Shown: positions 37,648-46,941, numbered from the stretch's first letter. The stretch: 64,000 bases of DNA from Aquimarina sp. AU474 (GCF_900312815.1 NZ_OMPE01000003.1:1-64000), one strand, 5' to 3'. The notes: a model not told the origin generated them from the letters alone. Numbers and translations: made by a program.

Positions 37648-38403
37648 ATGGTTAAGCTCTCTGGAGTTATCATAACATTTAACGAAGAAAGAAAAATTGA
37701 AACTTGCCTCGCATCACTACAAGGAGTTGTCGATGAGATAGTAGTTGTAGATTCTTTTTCTACAGATGCTACAGAAGAAATTTGCAAAAAGTATAACGTT
37801 AAATTTGTAAAGCAAAAATTTCTTGGTTACAAAGAGCAAAAGAATTTTGCTATTCATCAGGCTACTCATAATCATATTATTTCTCTTGATGGAGATGAAG
37901 CTTTATCACCCGAATTACAAAAATCATTAATCAAGCTCAAATCTAATTGGACACATGAAGGATATTTCATGAATCGTTATAATAATTTTTGCGGGCAGTG
38001 GATTAATCATTCTGATTGGTATCCCGACAAAAAACTAAGAGCTTTTGTAAAAGGTAAAGGCGAATGGAAAGGAATTAATCCGCACGACTCTTACAAACTT
38101 TATGACCCTAAAAATTGTGGCAAGTTGAAAGGTGATATTCTTCACTGGAACTATCCAACATATAGTGCTTACAACATACAAATCGAAAAGTTTTCTTCAA
38201 TATCAGCTCAATCATATTTAGAACTCGGAAAAAAAGCTTCACTATGGAAAATTCTATTCAATCCTTCTTGGGCTTTTTTTAAGGCTTATTTTTTAAGATT
38301 AGGTTTTCTTGATGGTGTAAATGGTTTTGTTATTTGTGTTCAAACCGCAAACCTTACATTCTTGAAATATATCAAATTAAGAGAGTTGACTAAGAAAAAA
38401 TAG
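37648..38403 (+). CDS. Glycosyltransferase family 2 (WaaE/KdtX-like)
   Basis: A 251-residue inverting GT-A glycosyltransferase: LSGVIITFNEERKIETCLASL, the nucleotide-binding VVVDSFSTDATEE, the metal-binding DGDEAL in ISLDGDEALSPELQKSL, and a C-terminal portion with conserved HWNYPTYSAYN. The overall pattern is that of the WaaE/KdtX group, which adds a sugar to the lipid A-core region, so a lipooligosaccharide role is inferred. No membrane helix or signal peptide is clear. A TonB receptor gene follows after 154 bases. Confidence 0.88.
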   Translation: MVKLSGVIITFNEERKIETCLASLQGVVDEIVVVDSFSTDATEEICKKYNVKFVKQKFLGYKEQKNFAIHQATHNHIISLDGDEALSPELQKSLIKLKSNWTHEGYFMNRYNNFCGQWINHSDWYPDKKLRAFVKGKGEWKGINPHDSYKLYDPKNCGKLKGDILHWNYPTYSAYNIQIEKFSSISAQSYLELGKKASLWKILFNPSWAFFKAYFLRLGFLDGVNGFVICVQTANLTFLKYIKLRELTKKK

Positions 38404-38520
38404 TTTTTGTTTTTCTTCTTATCACCATCTTTATCCATATTGTTTATTTAAAAAAATAATGGTTTATCAGGTTTTATCCAGTCTTATCCTAATTCATATC
38501 ATTTAAGGACATCTCTAGTA

Positions 38521-38546
38521 TAGTTTTGAATATCAATTGTTCAAAA
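38521..38546 (+). promoter_or_regulatory. Promoter and candidate operator of the TonB receptor operon
   Basis: TAGTTTTG (38521-38528) is a good -7 box 29 bases before the ATG at 38558. Overlapping it, TTTTGAA (38524-38530) and TTCAAAA (38540-38546) form a perfect 7-9-7 inverted repeat spanning the expected start site. It could be an operator or an early RNA hairpin; no TTG box at -33 is seen, as expected for a promoter that needs an activator. Confidence 0.4.
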
Positions 38547-38557
38547 TCATACTACAC

Positions 38558-40933
38558 ATGACTAAAAGACTTGCATACCTCTTCTTCTTATGCACTCTTG
38601 GAATTTTTAGCCAAGAAAAACAAACCATAAGTGGATACGTAAAAGACAATAACTCTGGAGAAAAGCTACTGGGAGTTAACATTATTATTGACAACTCTAT
38701 TGGAACTACAACCAATGATTATGGTTTCTATTCTATTAATCTAGAGAAAGGAGTTCATCAAATCGAAATTAGTTATTTAGGCTATACAACTATTCAAAAA
38801 GAGATTGTCATAAATGGCAATCAAAAAATAGATTTCGATTTATCCGAAGAACTAGCTGAGCTTGATGAAATTGTTATTTCTTCTAATAAGGCCAGAAAAA
38901 AAATAGAATCAACCGAGATGAGTGTCATATCATTAAAGGGTGAAACCATCAAAAAAATGCCTGCAATTCTTGGTGAACCCGATGTATTAAAATCATTACA
39001 ATTATTACCTGGGGTATCTAGTGTTAATGAAGCTTCTTCTGGATTTAATGTACGAGGAGGATCTGTTGATCAAAACTTAATACTACTCGATGACGCTACC
39101 ATTTATAACGCCTCGCATTTATTTGGTTTCTTTTCGGTATTCAATTCTGACGCAATTAAAAATGCTAAATTATACAAAGGAGGAATCCCCGCTACTTATG
39201 GAGGAAGATTATCATCTGTATTAGATATAAAACAAAAAGAAGGGAATACAAAAAAGTTCGGCGGTAACGTGGGTATAGGTCTAATATCCGCCAAAGCTTT
39301 GATTGAAGGGCCTATTTTAAAAAGAGATAATGAAGAGGCTCCCGGAAGTTTTATGTTAGCAGGAAGACGATCATATATAGATCTGTTCTCCTTTCTTTTA
39401 GATGATTTTAAAGACAGTTCACTTTTTTTCTATGACTTTAACCTCAAAGCTAATTACGATATTAACAAAAATAATAAACTCTTTCTTTCAGGATATTTTG
39501 GTAGGGATAAATTTGAGTTAAATGGATTATTAGGAACAACTTGGGGAAACACCTCTGCGACACTACGCTGGACAAGTGTGCTTAATGAAAAACTATTTTT
39601 ACAGTCATCTGCTATTTTTAGTAATTATGAATATAACCTTGATAATTTAAGAACGGGCTCAGAGTTTAGATGGAAATCAAGTATTACCAATTATAACATA
39701 AAACCGAAATTAACTTGGTTTATAAATAATAATCATACTCTTAAAACGGGGGTCGATGTTACGTACTACAAATTCAAACCAGGAAAAATATCCTCACTAA
39801 GAGGATCCAGCATTAATGAAGAAGAGTTCAGTAATAAATTTGGATTAGAAAACGGGGTCTATGTCGATTTAAAACAAAAAATTTCTAATAATTTAAGTCT
39901 TCAATATGGGTTACGATGGTCTAACTTTAATAGATTAGGTGCTGAAGAAATACGACAATATGAAACTGGAACCCCGCTAACATACAATCCAGAACAAGAT
40001 ATTTATGAAGAAAACGAAATTATTGGCGCTACAAATTATCGCTCTGGGGATAACATAAAATCATTTAATGGATTAGAGCCTAGAGCCTCTGTAAGATATT
40101 TGTTAAATGAATCTAATTCACTCAAATTAAGCTATAACAGGATGTATCAGTATCTACATCTAATTTCTAATACCACCTCTCCCACCCCTCTTGATGTATG
40201 GTCTCCCAGCGGACCTTATCTAAAGCCCCAATATTCAGATCAGCTAGCGCTTGGGTATTTCAAATCATTTAAAGATGGAAAATACGATCTAAACCTAGAA
40301 ACGTATTACAAGAAATTAGGCGATGTTACTGACTTTATTGATGGGGCTGATCTATTATTCACAGAAGAAATAGAAACCCAAATCGCACAGGGTAAAGGAA
40401 GAGCATATGGATTAGAAGTTCAACTTACCAAGAATGAAGGGAAATTTACCGGTTGGTTAAGTTATACTCTTGCCAAATCAGAAACAAAAGTTCTTGGTAT
40501 TAATAATAATGAATATTACCCATCGAACAGTGATCAATTACACGAGATAAACTTAGTTGGATTCTATAAACTCAATAAAAGATGGGATTTCGGATTAAAC
40601 TTCGTTTTCGGATCAGGAAGACCAGTAACCTACCCTACCGGAAGATATGAACAAAACGGATTAGTAGTTGCTGATTACAATAATAGAAACGGTAATCGAC
40701 TACCCGCTTATCATCGAATGGATGTTTCTGCGACCCTAAATCCCAAAAAAGGAAAAAATGGGAAATGGGTTTTTAGTCTAGTAAATGTCTACAATAGACA
40801 AAACGCAGCTTCAATCTATTTTAATGAAGTTGGTGAAATTGGTGATCAAGAAATAGCAACTGGAATGACACAGGCAACCAAATTATCTTTTTTTGGCATT
40901 GTACCTAGTATATCTTATGAATTTAAATTTTAA
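38558..40933 (+). CDS. TonB-dependent receptor with CarboxypepD-like domain
   Basis: Outer-membrane barrel that imports a ligand using the TonB-ExbBD energy of the inner membrane. The 791 residues start with a signal peptide (MTKRLAYLFFLCTLGIFSQE), then a CarboxypepD-regulatory-like domain (about 25-105), a plug with PDVLKSLQLLPGVSSVNEAS and FNVRGGSVDQNLILLDD (about 145-195), and a 22-stranded-type barrel ending in the aromatic ...SYEFKF. A TTG seven codons upstream (38537) is the maximal start, but the ATG at 38558 is right after the promoter. It is the first gene of a block with a DUF4249 lipoprotein, a LytS-type kinase and a LytTR regulator. No SusD-type partner, so this is not a polysaccharide-utilisation pair. 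The ligand is unknown. Confidence 0.92.
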   Translation: MTKRLAYLFFLCTLGIFSQEKQTISGYVKDNNSGEKLLGVNIIIDNSIGTTTNDYGFYSINLEKGVHQIEISYLGYTTIQKEIVINGNQKIDFDLSEELAELDEIVISSNKARKKIESTEMSVISLKGETIKKMPAILGEPDVLKSLQLLPGVSSVNEASSGFNVRGGSVDQNLILLDDATIYNASHLFGFFSVFNSDAIKNAKLYKGGIPATYGGRLSSVLDIKQKEGNTKKFGGNVGIGLISAKALIEGPILKRDNEEAPGSFMLAGRRSYIDLFSFLLDDFKDSSLFFYDFNLKANYDINKNNKLFLSGYFGRDKFELNGLLGTTWGNTSATLRWTSVLNEKLFLQSSAIFSNYEYNLDNLRTGSEFRWKSSITNYNIKPKLTWFINNNHTLKTGVDVTYYKFKPGKISSLRGSSINEEEFSNKFGLENGVYVDLKQKISNNLSLQYGLRWSNFNRLGAEEIRQYETGTPLTYNPEQDIYEENEIIGATNYRSGDNIKSFNGLEPRASVRYLLNESNSLKLSYNRMYQYLHLISNTTSPTPLDVWSPSGPYLKPQYSDQLALGYFKSFKDGKYDLNLETYYKKLGDVTDFIDGADLLFTEEIETQIAQGKGRAYGLEVQLTKNEGKFTGWLSYTLAKSETKVLGINNNEYYPSNSDQLHEINLVGFYKLNKRWDFGLNFVFGSGRPVTYPTGRYEQNGLVVADYNNRNGNRLPAYHRMDVSATLNPKKGKNGKWVFSLVNVYNRQNAASIYFNEVGEIGDQEIATGMTQATKLSFFGIVPSISYEFKF

Positions 40934-40945
40934 AACCAAAATCTA

Positions 40946-41815
40946 ATGAAAAATATAGCAAACATATTCGTAATCATCATAACAACGCTTTTTTTTACAT
41001 CTTGTGAAACTGATGTAACTAATGACATTACATTAAACGATGCTACCCCGAGATTAGTCATCAATGGTGGACTCGAAAGAAATACTATAACACCTTTAAC
41101 ATCGCAACAGATACAACTAACTACTACAGCATCATTTTTAACTACCGAGGATCAACCTTTTATTAGTAATGCATCGGTTACAGTTACTAATGGCACTAAT
41201 TCTTGGGTCTTTACTCACATTGGTAATGGGGTTTACCAAAATTCAGAAATCACCCCTGAAATTGGAAATACGTACACTATAACCATAAACTGGAATGGAG
41301 AAATCTATGAAGGGTTTGATACACTAATCGAAGTACCGCAATTTGATGATTTTTATTTCGAATTTGAAGAAGAAACCTTGGTAACAGATGCTGGTTATTT
41401 TGTCAAATTTGATACTACAGACCCAATCAATATTCCTAATTTTTATCATTATCGCCTTTTTAAAAACGACGAATTTGTGATCGTTCCCGATCCCGGAAAC
41501 AGTGAAGTTTTAATTGTATCCGACAAATTCTTTGATGGACGACAACGTTTAGGAGTAAACCCAAACGATGAAATAGCTTTCGAAATTGGAGATATCGCTA
41601 AAGCCCAGCAATTGTCTATATCAGAATCATATTTTGATTTCTTAACGGAATTATTTATTCAAACAGGAAACCTAGGTAACCCAATAATCGGTAACCCTCC
41701 TCCTGCATCTATTCGTGGAAATTTAATAAATTTAAGCAATTCAAATAACCGTGCCTTGGGATATTTCTATACAGTAGATATTGAAGAAGATACGATCACC
41801 ATTACAGAAAACTAA
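40946..41815 (+). CDS. DUF4249 lipoprotein, partner of the TonB receptor
   Basis: A 289-residue lipoprotein: the signal ends in TTLFFTSC with the lipidated cysteine C20, followed by the DUF4249 body (TPRLVINGGLERNTITPLTS, then beta-rich repeats such as FTHIGNGVYQNSEITPEIGN and TYTITINWNGEIYEGFDT). DUF4249 proteins are regularly encoded next to TonB-dependent receptors in Bacteroidota and probably act as surface or periplasmic partners in uptake; the molecular role is not established. It starts 12 bases after the receptor stop and is followed 11 bases later by the LytS-type kinase. Confidence 0.88.
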   Translation: MKNIANIFVIIITTLFFTSCETDVTNDITLNDATPRLVINGGLERNTITPLTSQQIQLTTTASFLTTEDQPFISNASVTVTNGTNSWVFTHIGNGVYQNSEITPEIGNTYTITINWNGEIYEGFDTLIEVPQFDDFYFEFEEETLVTDAGYFVKFDTTDPINIPNFYHYRLFKNDEFVIVPDPGNSEVLIVSDKFFDGRQRLGVNPNDEIAFEIGDIAKAQQLSISESYFDFLTELFIQTGNLGNPIIGNPPPASIRGNLINLSNSNNRALGYFYTVDIEEDTITITEN

Positions 41816-41826
41816 ATTTCATAAAA

Positions 41827-42867
41827 TTGAACACTAACCGAGTATATTTTTATCTATTCATTATTCTTTTGTTTAATGCATTTCATTTGATAAGTGAAGT
41901 TTACAGTAGTGATCTAGAAGAGGGGCTTTCTGAAACCTTAATATTACTACCAGTTAGCTTTGTTTATACTCTAATCATATTCTGGTCTAGGGTTTATATA
42001 AAAGAAAAACTGGCACCCAGAATTATTGACACAGCAAATAGATCTCAATATTTAAGTTTATGGACAGGTATTATCGTAGTCAAGACCATCTCCTTAACAT
42101 TTGTATTGAAATTACTATCTCATTTTTTTTTCAATGATGATGACGAGGTTAATGAATCATTTTTCGATTTGGGCTTTTGGTCGGTTCTATTAGTTAATTT
42201 TGCCATTATTGCTTTTGTATATTTTGTAGAGATCTTTCTGGAATCTCAGCAGGAAAGACAAGATATAAAAATAAAGCTCACTCAATATCAAAGTGAAAAA
42301 TCCATTGCACAATACTTAGCATTAAAAAATCAGTTAAATCCCCATTTTTTGTTTAATAGTTTTAATAGTTTGTCCGGGTTAATAAGTACGGATACTAAAA
42401 AAGCAGAATATTTTTTACAAGAATTATCAAATGTATATCGATATAACTTGACCCAAAGCGAAGAGGTTGTTGTGCCCTTAAAAAAAGAACTGCAGTTAAT
42501 ACATTCATATATATCGCTGCAAAAAATTCGTTTTGGAAAAAATATAGAATTTGAAAATCAAATCAAAGAATCACAACTAAAATTCTTAATACCACCAATG
42601 ACACTAGAACTACTCTTTGAAAATGCTATAAAACACAATATAATCGCAAGTAACACCCCATTAAAAATATCCATTATTAGCGATGGCGATACTATTAAAG
42701 TGATTAATAATTTTCAACCAAAAAATAATGATTATGAAAAATCTTTAGGTATCGGTCAAAAAAACTTGATCAACCAATACAAAATGATACATTCTAAGCA
42801 CCCTACCTTCCATGTATTAAACGATAATTACGTAGCCATAATTCCTTTAATAAAACCCGAAATATGA
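41827..42867 (+). CDS. LytS-type membrane histidine kinase
   Basis: Membrane sensor kinase of the His_kinase (LytS/YehU) family. The 346 residues start at a TTG (41827); no in-frame ATG lies between the DUF4249 stop and this codon, and the product begins MNTNRVYFYLFIILL. Four hydrophobic helices lie at about 5-25, 36-58, 72-100 and 112-135, then the phospho-acceptor H173 in NQLNPHFLFNSFNSLSGL, followed by an HATPase-type domain with FENAIKHN and a glycine-poor ATP lid. Its final ATGA overlaps the LytTR regulator start (42864), so the two are translationally coupled and surely a cognate pair. It may control the receptor genes upstream in the same operon. Confidence 0.92.
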   Translation: MNTNRVYFYLFIILLFNAFHLISEVYSSDLEEGLSETLILLPVSFVYTLIIFWSRVYIKEKLAPRIIDTANRSQYLSLWTGIIVVKTISLTFVLKLLSHFFFNDDDEVNESFFDLGFWSVLLVNFAIIAFVYFVEIFLESQQERQDIKIKLTQYQSEKSIAQYLALKNQLNPHFLFNSFNSLSGLISTDTKKAEYFLQELSNVYRYNLTQSEEVVVPLKKELQLIHSYISLQKIRFGKNIEFENQIKESQLKFLIPPMTLELLFENAIKHNIIASNTPLKISIISDGDTIKVINNFQPKNNDYEKSLGIGQKNLINQYKMIHSKHPTFHVLNDNYVAIIPLIKPEI

Positions 42868-43610
42868 CCAGAGCAATCATCATAGAAGACGAAAGCATTG
42901 CTGCGATTAGGTTACAAAACTTAATCCAGGAAGTTAATAATCAAATAATGATTGTAAAAGTTCTTACTTCTATAAACGAGTCGATAGAATATTTATCGAC
43001 AGAAAATCCTGATCTAATTTTTCTCGATATTAATTTATCTGATGGATATTCTTTTGAAATTTTCAAAATACTCGAAATAAATACTCCAATAATATTCACT
43101 ACCGCCTATTCTGAGTATGCTATCAAAGCTTTTGAGCAAAACAGCATCGATTACCTACTAAAACCTGTTTCTAAAGCTACACTATCCAAAAGCATTCATA
43201 AATATTTTCAACTTAATAAAGATCAGCTACCGGAGTATAAAAATCTATTTCTTCACAATGGAAAAGAATATAAAAAAAGGTTTTTGGTAAAGATCAATAA
43301 TAGTTTAAAAACTATTGAAATTGACGAAATTGCTTATTTCTTTACAGAGGAAAAATTGACATTTATCATGCTTTGGAGTGGAAAAAAAATACCTGTCGAT
43401 TTCTCTTTAAAAAAGTTAGAACAGGAGCTAGCCCCTTCAGATTATTTTAGAATTAATAGAAAGTATATAATTCACTTAAAATCTATTGAAGAAATGTATT
43501 ATACTTCTAAGTCACGAATAAAAATATCACTACACCCAGCACCTGGAGAAAACAACATTTTCTTAGCAATAGAAAAAATAGGGAAGTTTAAAAAATGGCT
43601 TTCGCTTTAG
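42864..43610 (+). CDS. LytTR-family response regulator
   Basis: The 248 residues comprise a receiver domain (about 1-120) with the acidic pair DE at 10-11, phospho-acceptor D55 in DLIFLDINLSDGYS and the K in LLKPVSKATL, then a LytTR DNA-binding domain (about 140-248) with LVKINNSLKTIEIDEIAYF, FFTEEKLTF and FRINRKYIIHLKSIEEM. It starts in the last codons of the kinase gene (ATGA overlap) and ends 10 bases from the convergent LPS-kinase gene. A paralogous regulator of the same length lies at 62697-63455. LytTR proteins bind direct repeats; sites could not be fixed by eye. Confidence 0.94.
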   Translation: MTRAIIIEDESIAAIRLQNLIQEVNNQIMIVKVLTSINESIEYLSTENPDLIFLDINLSDGYSFEIFKILEINTPIIFTTAYSEYAIKAFEQNSIDYLLKPVSKATLSKSIHKYFQLNKDQLPEYKNLFLHNGKEYKKRFLVKINNSLKTIEIDEIAYFFTEEKLTFIMLWSGKKIPVDFSLKKLEQELAPSDYFRINRKYIIHLKSIEEMYYTSKSRIKISLHPAPGENNIFLAIEKIGKFKKWLSL

Positions 43611-43620
43611 CTTTTTCAAC

Positions 43621-44397
43621 TTAATTTTTATATTTCTTTTTCCAGAAAAAAATCCGCCTTTTGATTCTTATTTTTCTGTAATATCGATATTGAAACTCTT
43701 CGGTATATCGCCACATCAAATCAAATATTTTTTGCTCGTCTTCACCCGTACATTTTGCGTATTCATTACTCATGATTCGCACCATAGATTCATGTATGGT
43801 GAGTTTTGCGAAATTTTTAATTCTAGTATCAAAATCCATTTTCCCAAACTCCATACGATTTAAATCAACTAAAGAAAATTTGTATCCACTCTCCTCCCTT
43901 TTAATTAACGTATTCCCTGGGGAATGATCCAAAAAGTTCACTCCGTTCTCATGCAATTTGTATGTGAAACGAGTAAAAGATCTAAGTATATTTTCATGAT
44001 CAGAAATATCAAAATCGGTAGTCAACTCTCTATATGTTAGATCAGCATTCTCTAATTCACTAACATAGTAACTCTTTTTAAACAAAAAAGGAGTTGTACG
44101 TAATTCATAAGCCACGGGATAAGGAGTATCAATTCCCAGCTCTAATAACCTATTCGCATATTCAAATGATCGCTGAGCTTTAGATTTTCTAAAAAATCGA
44201 TATACAATTTGATTAATTGCGTTAGGTATTTTGAAAGATTTGATAGTATGTTTTTTACCATCTATCGTTACAATCTTAATTACATTACGTCCTGGATCAC
44301 CAAGGATTTCAGAATAATCATCAAAATTAACTATTGTTGATTTTATCTTGTTTTCAATTGAACTATAATCAGGATGTACTACAAAATTATTTTGCAT
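43621..44397 (-). CDS. LPS-kinase-like protein (Kdo/InaA family)
   Basis: A 258-residue protein kinase-like fold of the lipopolysaccharide kinase (Kdo kinase, WaaP/InaA) group: a lysine region VTIDGKKHTIKSFKIPN, the catalytic loop GVNFLDHSPGNTLI with aspartate and asparagine, and SLVDLNRM in the place of DFG. Such enzymes phosphorylate Kdo or heptose of the inner core, so it fits with the surrounding glycosyltransferases. The C-terminus is very basic (KKKYKN). It is convergent with, and only 10 bases from, the LytTR gene; the gap holds no terminator. It follows the methyltransferase gene by 10 bases and is cotranscribed with it. Confidence 0.85.
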   Translation of the reverse strand: MQNNFVVHPDYSSIENKIKSTIVNFDDYSEILGDPGRNVIKIVTIDGKKHTIKSFKIPNAINQIVYRFFRKSKAQRSFEYANRLLELGIDTPYPVAYELRTTPFLFKKSYYVSELENADLTYRELTTDFDISDHENILRSFTRFTYKLHENGVNFLDHSPGNTLIKREESGYKFSLVDLNRMEFGKMDFDTRIKNFAKLTIHESMVRIMSNEYAKCTGEDEQKIFDLMWRYTEEFQYRYYRKIRIKRRIFFWKKKYKN

Positions 44398-44407
44398 TTT
44401 AGAAACG

Positions 44408-45055
44408 CTAATTTTTAAATGTGGCTACTGTTGCGTACTGCGGGTATCGTATATCTAAATGACTAAAGAGTAATGGGATATTATACAAATACGGTCTAAT
44501 AGATTTACTTCTATTTATCCCTTCGTGAGTAAGCACAGAATACCCTAACTCTTCATACATTCTACGTATACTTTTACCTGTAAAAAATCTAAGATGTGTT
44601 TTATCCATAACTCCATGACCTTCATATTTCCATTCTTTTTTAAACAATACTTTCAAAAAAGTACCATAGTATCGCACATTTGGAATCGAACTGATCACCA
44701 CTCCTGTGGGTGTTAACTTATGTTTTACTTTCTCTAAAACCATATAAGGATCAACCAAATGCTCTAAAACATCATTAAAATAAACCACGTCAAAATAACC
44801 ATCGGGCAACTCGTCTAGATAATCTTCACATTTCCCAGAAAACACTTTATGCAATTTTTCTTTTGCTATTTGAGCTTCATCATCCATGTATTCAATTCCC
44901 CATGCTTCTGCTCCTGTTTTTTCCTTAAGCATATTTGCAAAGGCTCCGTTTCCACAACCAATATCAATTATTTTCTTAGGGTTATCTGGTAAATATTTTA
45001 TCATTTCATGACGAATATTATCATAATATCCTTCAGGTTTGTGCTCGTAATCCAT
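44408..45055 (-). CDS. Class I SAM-dependent methyltransferase
   Basis: A 215-residue methyltransferase with the SAM motif IIDIGCGNGAFANML near residue 30, the acidic YMDDEAQIA, and a DVVYFNDVLEHLVDPY motif typical of Methyltransf_11/23 type enzymes. There is no membrane helix. It heads a two-gene operon with the LPS-kinase-like gene 10 bases downstream and lies among envelope-glycan genes, so a glycolipid or sugar acceptor is likely but not shown. A -7 box TATATTTG (45078-45071) is seen 16 bases before the ATG. Confidence 0.85.
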   Translation of the reverse strand: MDYEHKPEGYYDNIRHEMIKYLPDNPKKIIDIGCGNGAFANMLKEKTGAEAWGIEYMDDEAQIAKEKLHKVFSGKCEDYLDELPDGYFDVVYFNDVLEHLVDPYMVLEKVKHKLTPTGVVISSIPNVRYYGTFLKVLFKKEWKYEGHGVMDKTHLRFFTGKSIRRMYEELGYSVLTHEGINRSKSIRPYLYNIPLLFSHLDIRYPQYATVATFKN

Positions 45056-45070
45056 GCGTTGTAATTTTTA

Positions 45071-45078
45071 CAAATATA
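45071..45078 (-). promoter_or_regulatory. -7 element for the methyltransferase/LPS-kinase pair
   Basis: TATATTTG on the minus strand (45078-45071), 16 bases before the ATG at 45055. No TTG at the usual -33 distance. Confidence 0.4.
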
Positions 45079-45192
45079 TTCAAATAAAGAGCACTATTGT
45101 ATAGATATATAAATATAGAATCATTAATTATTAATTTTGCCATCAAATTCTTATCTCGAAAATCCGTTACTTTGCAAAACAAATTATTTTAG

Positions 45193-45996
45193 ATGACAGC
45201 ATATCCTAAATGTTCTTTGGTTACCCCTACTTACAATTGGCCCGAAGCCTTAGAATTACTACTTTTAAGTATAAAGAAGCAAACACATTTACCAAATGAA
45301 GTAATTATTGCTGATGATGGTTCTGGAGATGAGACTGCTACTTTAATTAAAAGAATGCAAAAAGATTTTCCTGTCCCTCTTTATCATATCTGGCACGAAG
45401 ACAATAAAAACCAGAAGCCGGCAATTATGAATAAGGCAATTGCCAGTGCCAAATATGAATATATTGTAGAGATTGATGGAGATATTATCATGCACAAGGA
45501 TTTTGTAAAGGATCATCTTTCTTTGGCTGAAAAAGGAATTTATCTATATGGGAGTCGGGTAAACATACAAGAGGATTATTTAAAAACTCTTTTCGCTACA
45601 AAACAAACCCATTTTCATTTCTTATCTAAAGGCATTAAAAAAAGAGGGCGCACACTACGTATTCCTTTTTTGGCAAACAGATACAAAAAAGAAGACAAAA
45701 GATCTTCTAAGTTACGAGGATGCAATATGTCTTTCTGGAGAGAAGATTTCTTAAAAGTTAATGGCTTTAATGAATCTCTAACTGGGTGGGGAATCGATGA
45801 CAGTGAAATGATACAACGTTTACTTAATATAGGAATCAAAGGCAAAAGATTAAAATTTAAGGGGATCGTATATCACATCTACCATCATGAACAAGACAAA
45901 AGTCACATTCATGTTAATGAAATAATTGAAAGAGAAACTACAGAAAAAAAGGTTACCTATATCGAAAAAGGAGTAGATCAATATCTAAAAAATTAA
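45193..45996 (+). CDS. Glycosyltransferase family 2 with C-terminal domain of galactosyltransferase type
   Basis: A 267-residue GT-A glycosyltransferase: SLVTPTYNWPEALELLL, the donor-binding ADDGSGDETATL, the metal-binding DGD in VEIDGDIIMHKDF, and a C-terminal Glyco_transf_7C-like region with MSFWREDFLKVNGFNES and GWGIDDSEMIQRL. No signal or membrane helix. It is divergent from the methyltransferase and followed three bases later by another GT2 gene, making a glycan-assembly cluster. Acceptor and donor are not predictable. Confidence 0.9.
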   Translation: MTAYPKCSLVTPTYNWPEALELLLLSIKKQTHLPNEVIIADDGSGDETATLIKRMQKDFPVPLYHIWHEDNKNQKPAIMNKAIASAKYEYIVEIDGDIIMHKDFVKDHLSLAEKGIYLYGSRVNIQEDYLKTLFATKQTHFHFLSKGIKKRGRTLRIPFLANRYKKEDKRSSKLRGCNMSFWREDFLKVNGFNESLTGWGIDDSEMIQRLLNIGIKGKRLKFKGIVYHIYHHEQDKSHIHVNEIIERETTEKKVTYIEKGVDQYLKN

Positions 45997-45999
45997 ACT

Positions 46000-46932
46000 A
46001 TGCCGGATATTTCGATTATTATCATCAATTATAATTCTGAGGAGTATACTATTAATTGCATAAAGTCATTACTACTACATACTTCTCCAAAATTAACATG
46101 TGAGTATTTCATAGTAGATAATGGCTCTAAAAAAGAGAGTTATCTTACACTAAAAAATTATATTGACTCTATTACAGCAACTGCACCAATCGAATTGATA
46201 CGCAGTAATATTAACACCGGTTTTGGTGGTGGTAATATGATAGGTGTGCAAAAAGCTACAGGAAAATACCTGGCCTTTATTAATAATGATACCATACTTG
46301 AAAGTGATTGCCTTTCTGTCCTTAAAGATTTTATGAATCAAAAAGAAGATGCTGGCGTTTGTGCTCCACAATCCTTTACAAAGGACAAAAAAATTCTTCC
46401 TACTATCGATCATTTTGCCTCTCTAAAAAGAGAATTTTTTGGAAGAAAGTTCTTAGAAATGTTGAATCCAAAAAAATACCCTAAACGCAAAAAGCTATAT
46501 ACGAACCCTCAAAAAGCTCAATTTGTTGCAGGGAGTTTTATGTTTTTTAGAGCTGATAATTTTAATGATATTGGAGGGTTCGACACAAACATATTTTTGT
46601 ATTATGAAGAAACTGATATATGTAAACGTTTAGCAAAAATTAACAAATTTGCTTTTCTAGTGCCTCATGCTACATTTATACATTATCATGGAGCAAGTAC
46701 AGAAAGATCTGTTACAATCAAAACCGAATTAAAAATATCATTAATGTATGTTATAAAGAAGCATTACGGCATTATACCATTTTATATTCTTTTGACATAT
46801 TTACAAATACGTTATTTCTTTAGTAGTATCGTAAAACCAAAGTATTGGCCTTTGTTTTATACTTTATTTCTTCAGGCGCCATTAACAAAATCTTTAAAAC
46901 ACAAACAACAGATTATATCTATTGATATTTAA
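46000..46932 (+). CDS. Glycosyltransferase family 2 (rhamnosyltransferase-like)
   Basis: A 310-residue GT2 with SIIIINYNSEEYTINCIKSL, the donor-binding VDNGSKKESY, RSNINTGFGGGNMIGVQ and FINNDTILES (DxD-like NDT), then AGSFMFFRADNFNDIGGFD and a YYEETDICKRL motif. This is the pattern of the rhamnosyltransferase/ rfbN-type group. The C-terminus holds a hydrophobic stretch (about 258-285), likely membrane-associated. It lies three bases after the preceding GT2 gene and ten before tsaC. Confidence 0.9.
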   Translation: MPDISIIIINYNSEEYTINCIKSLLLHTSPKLTCEYFIVDNGSKKESYLTLKNYIDSITATAPIELIRSNINTGFGGGNMIGVQKATGKYLAFINNDTILESDCLSVLKDFMNQKEDAGVCAPQSFTKDKKILPTIDHFASLKREFFGRKFLEMLNPKKYPKRKKLYTNPQKAQFVAGSFMFFRADNFNDIGGFDTNIFLYYEETDICKRLAKINKFAFLVPHATFIHYHGASTERSVTIKTELKISLMYVIKKHYGIIPFYILLTYLQIRYFFSSIVKPKYWPLFYTLFLQAPLTKSLKHKQQIISIDI

Positions 46933-46941
46933 CCAGAAATC

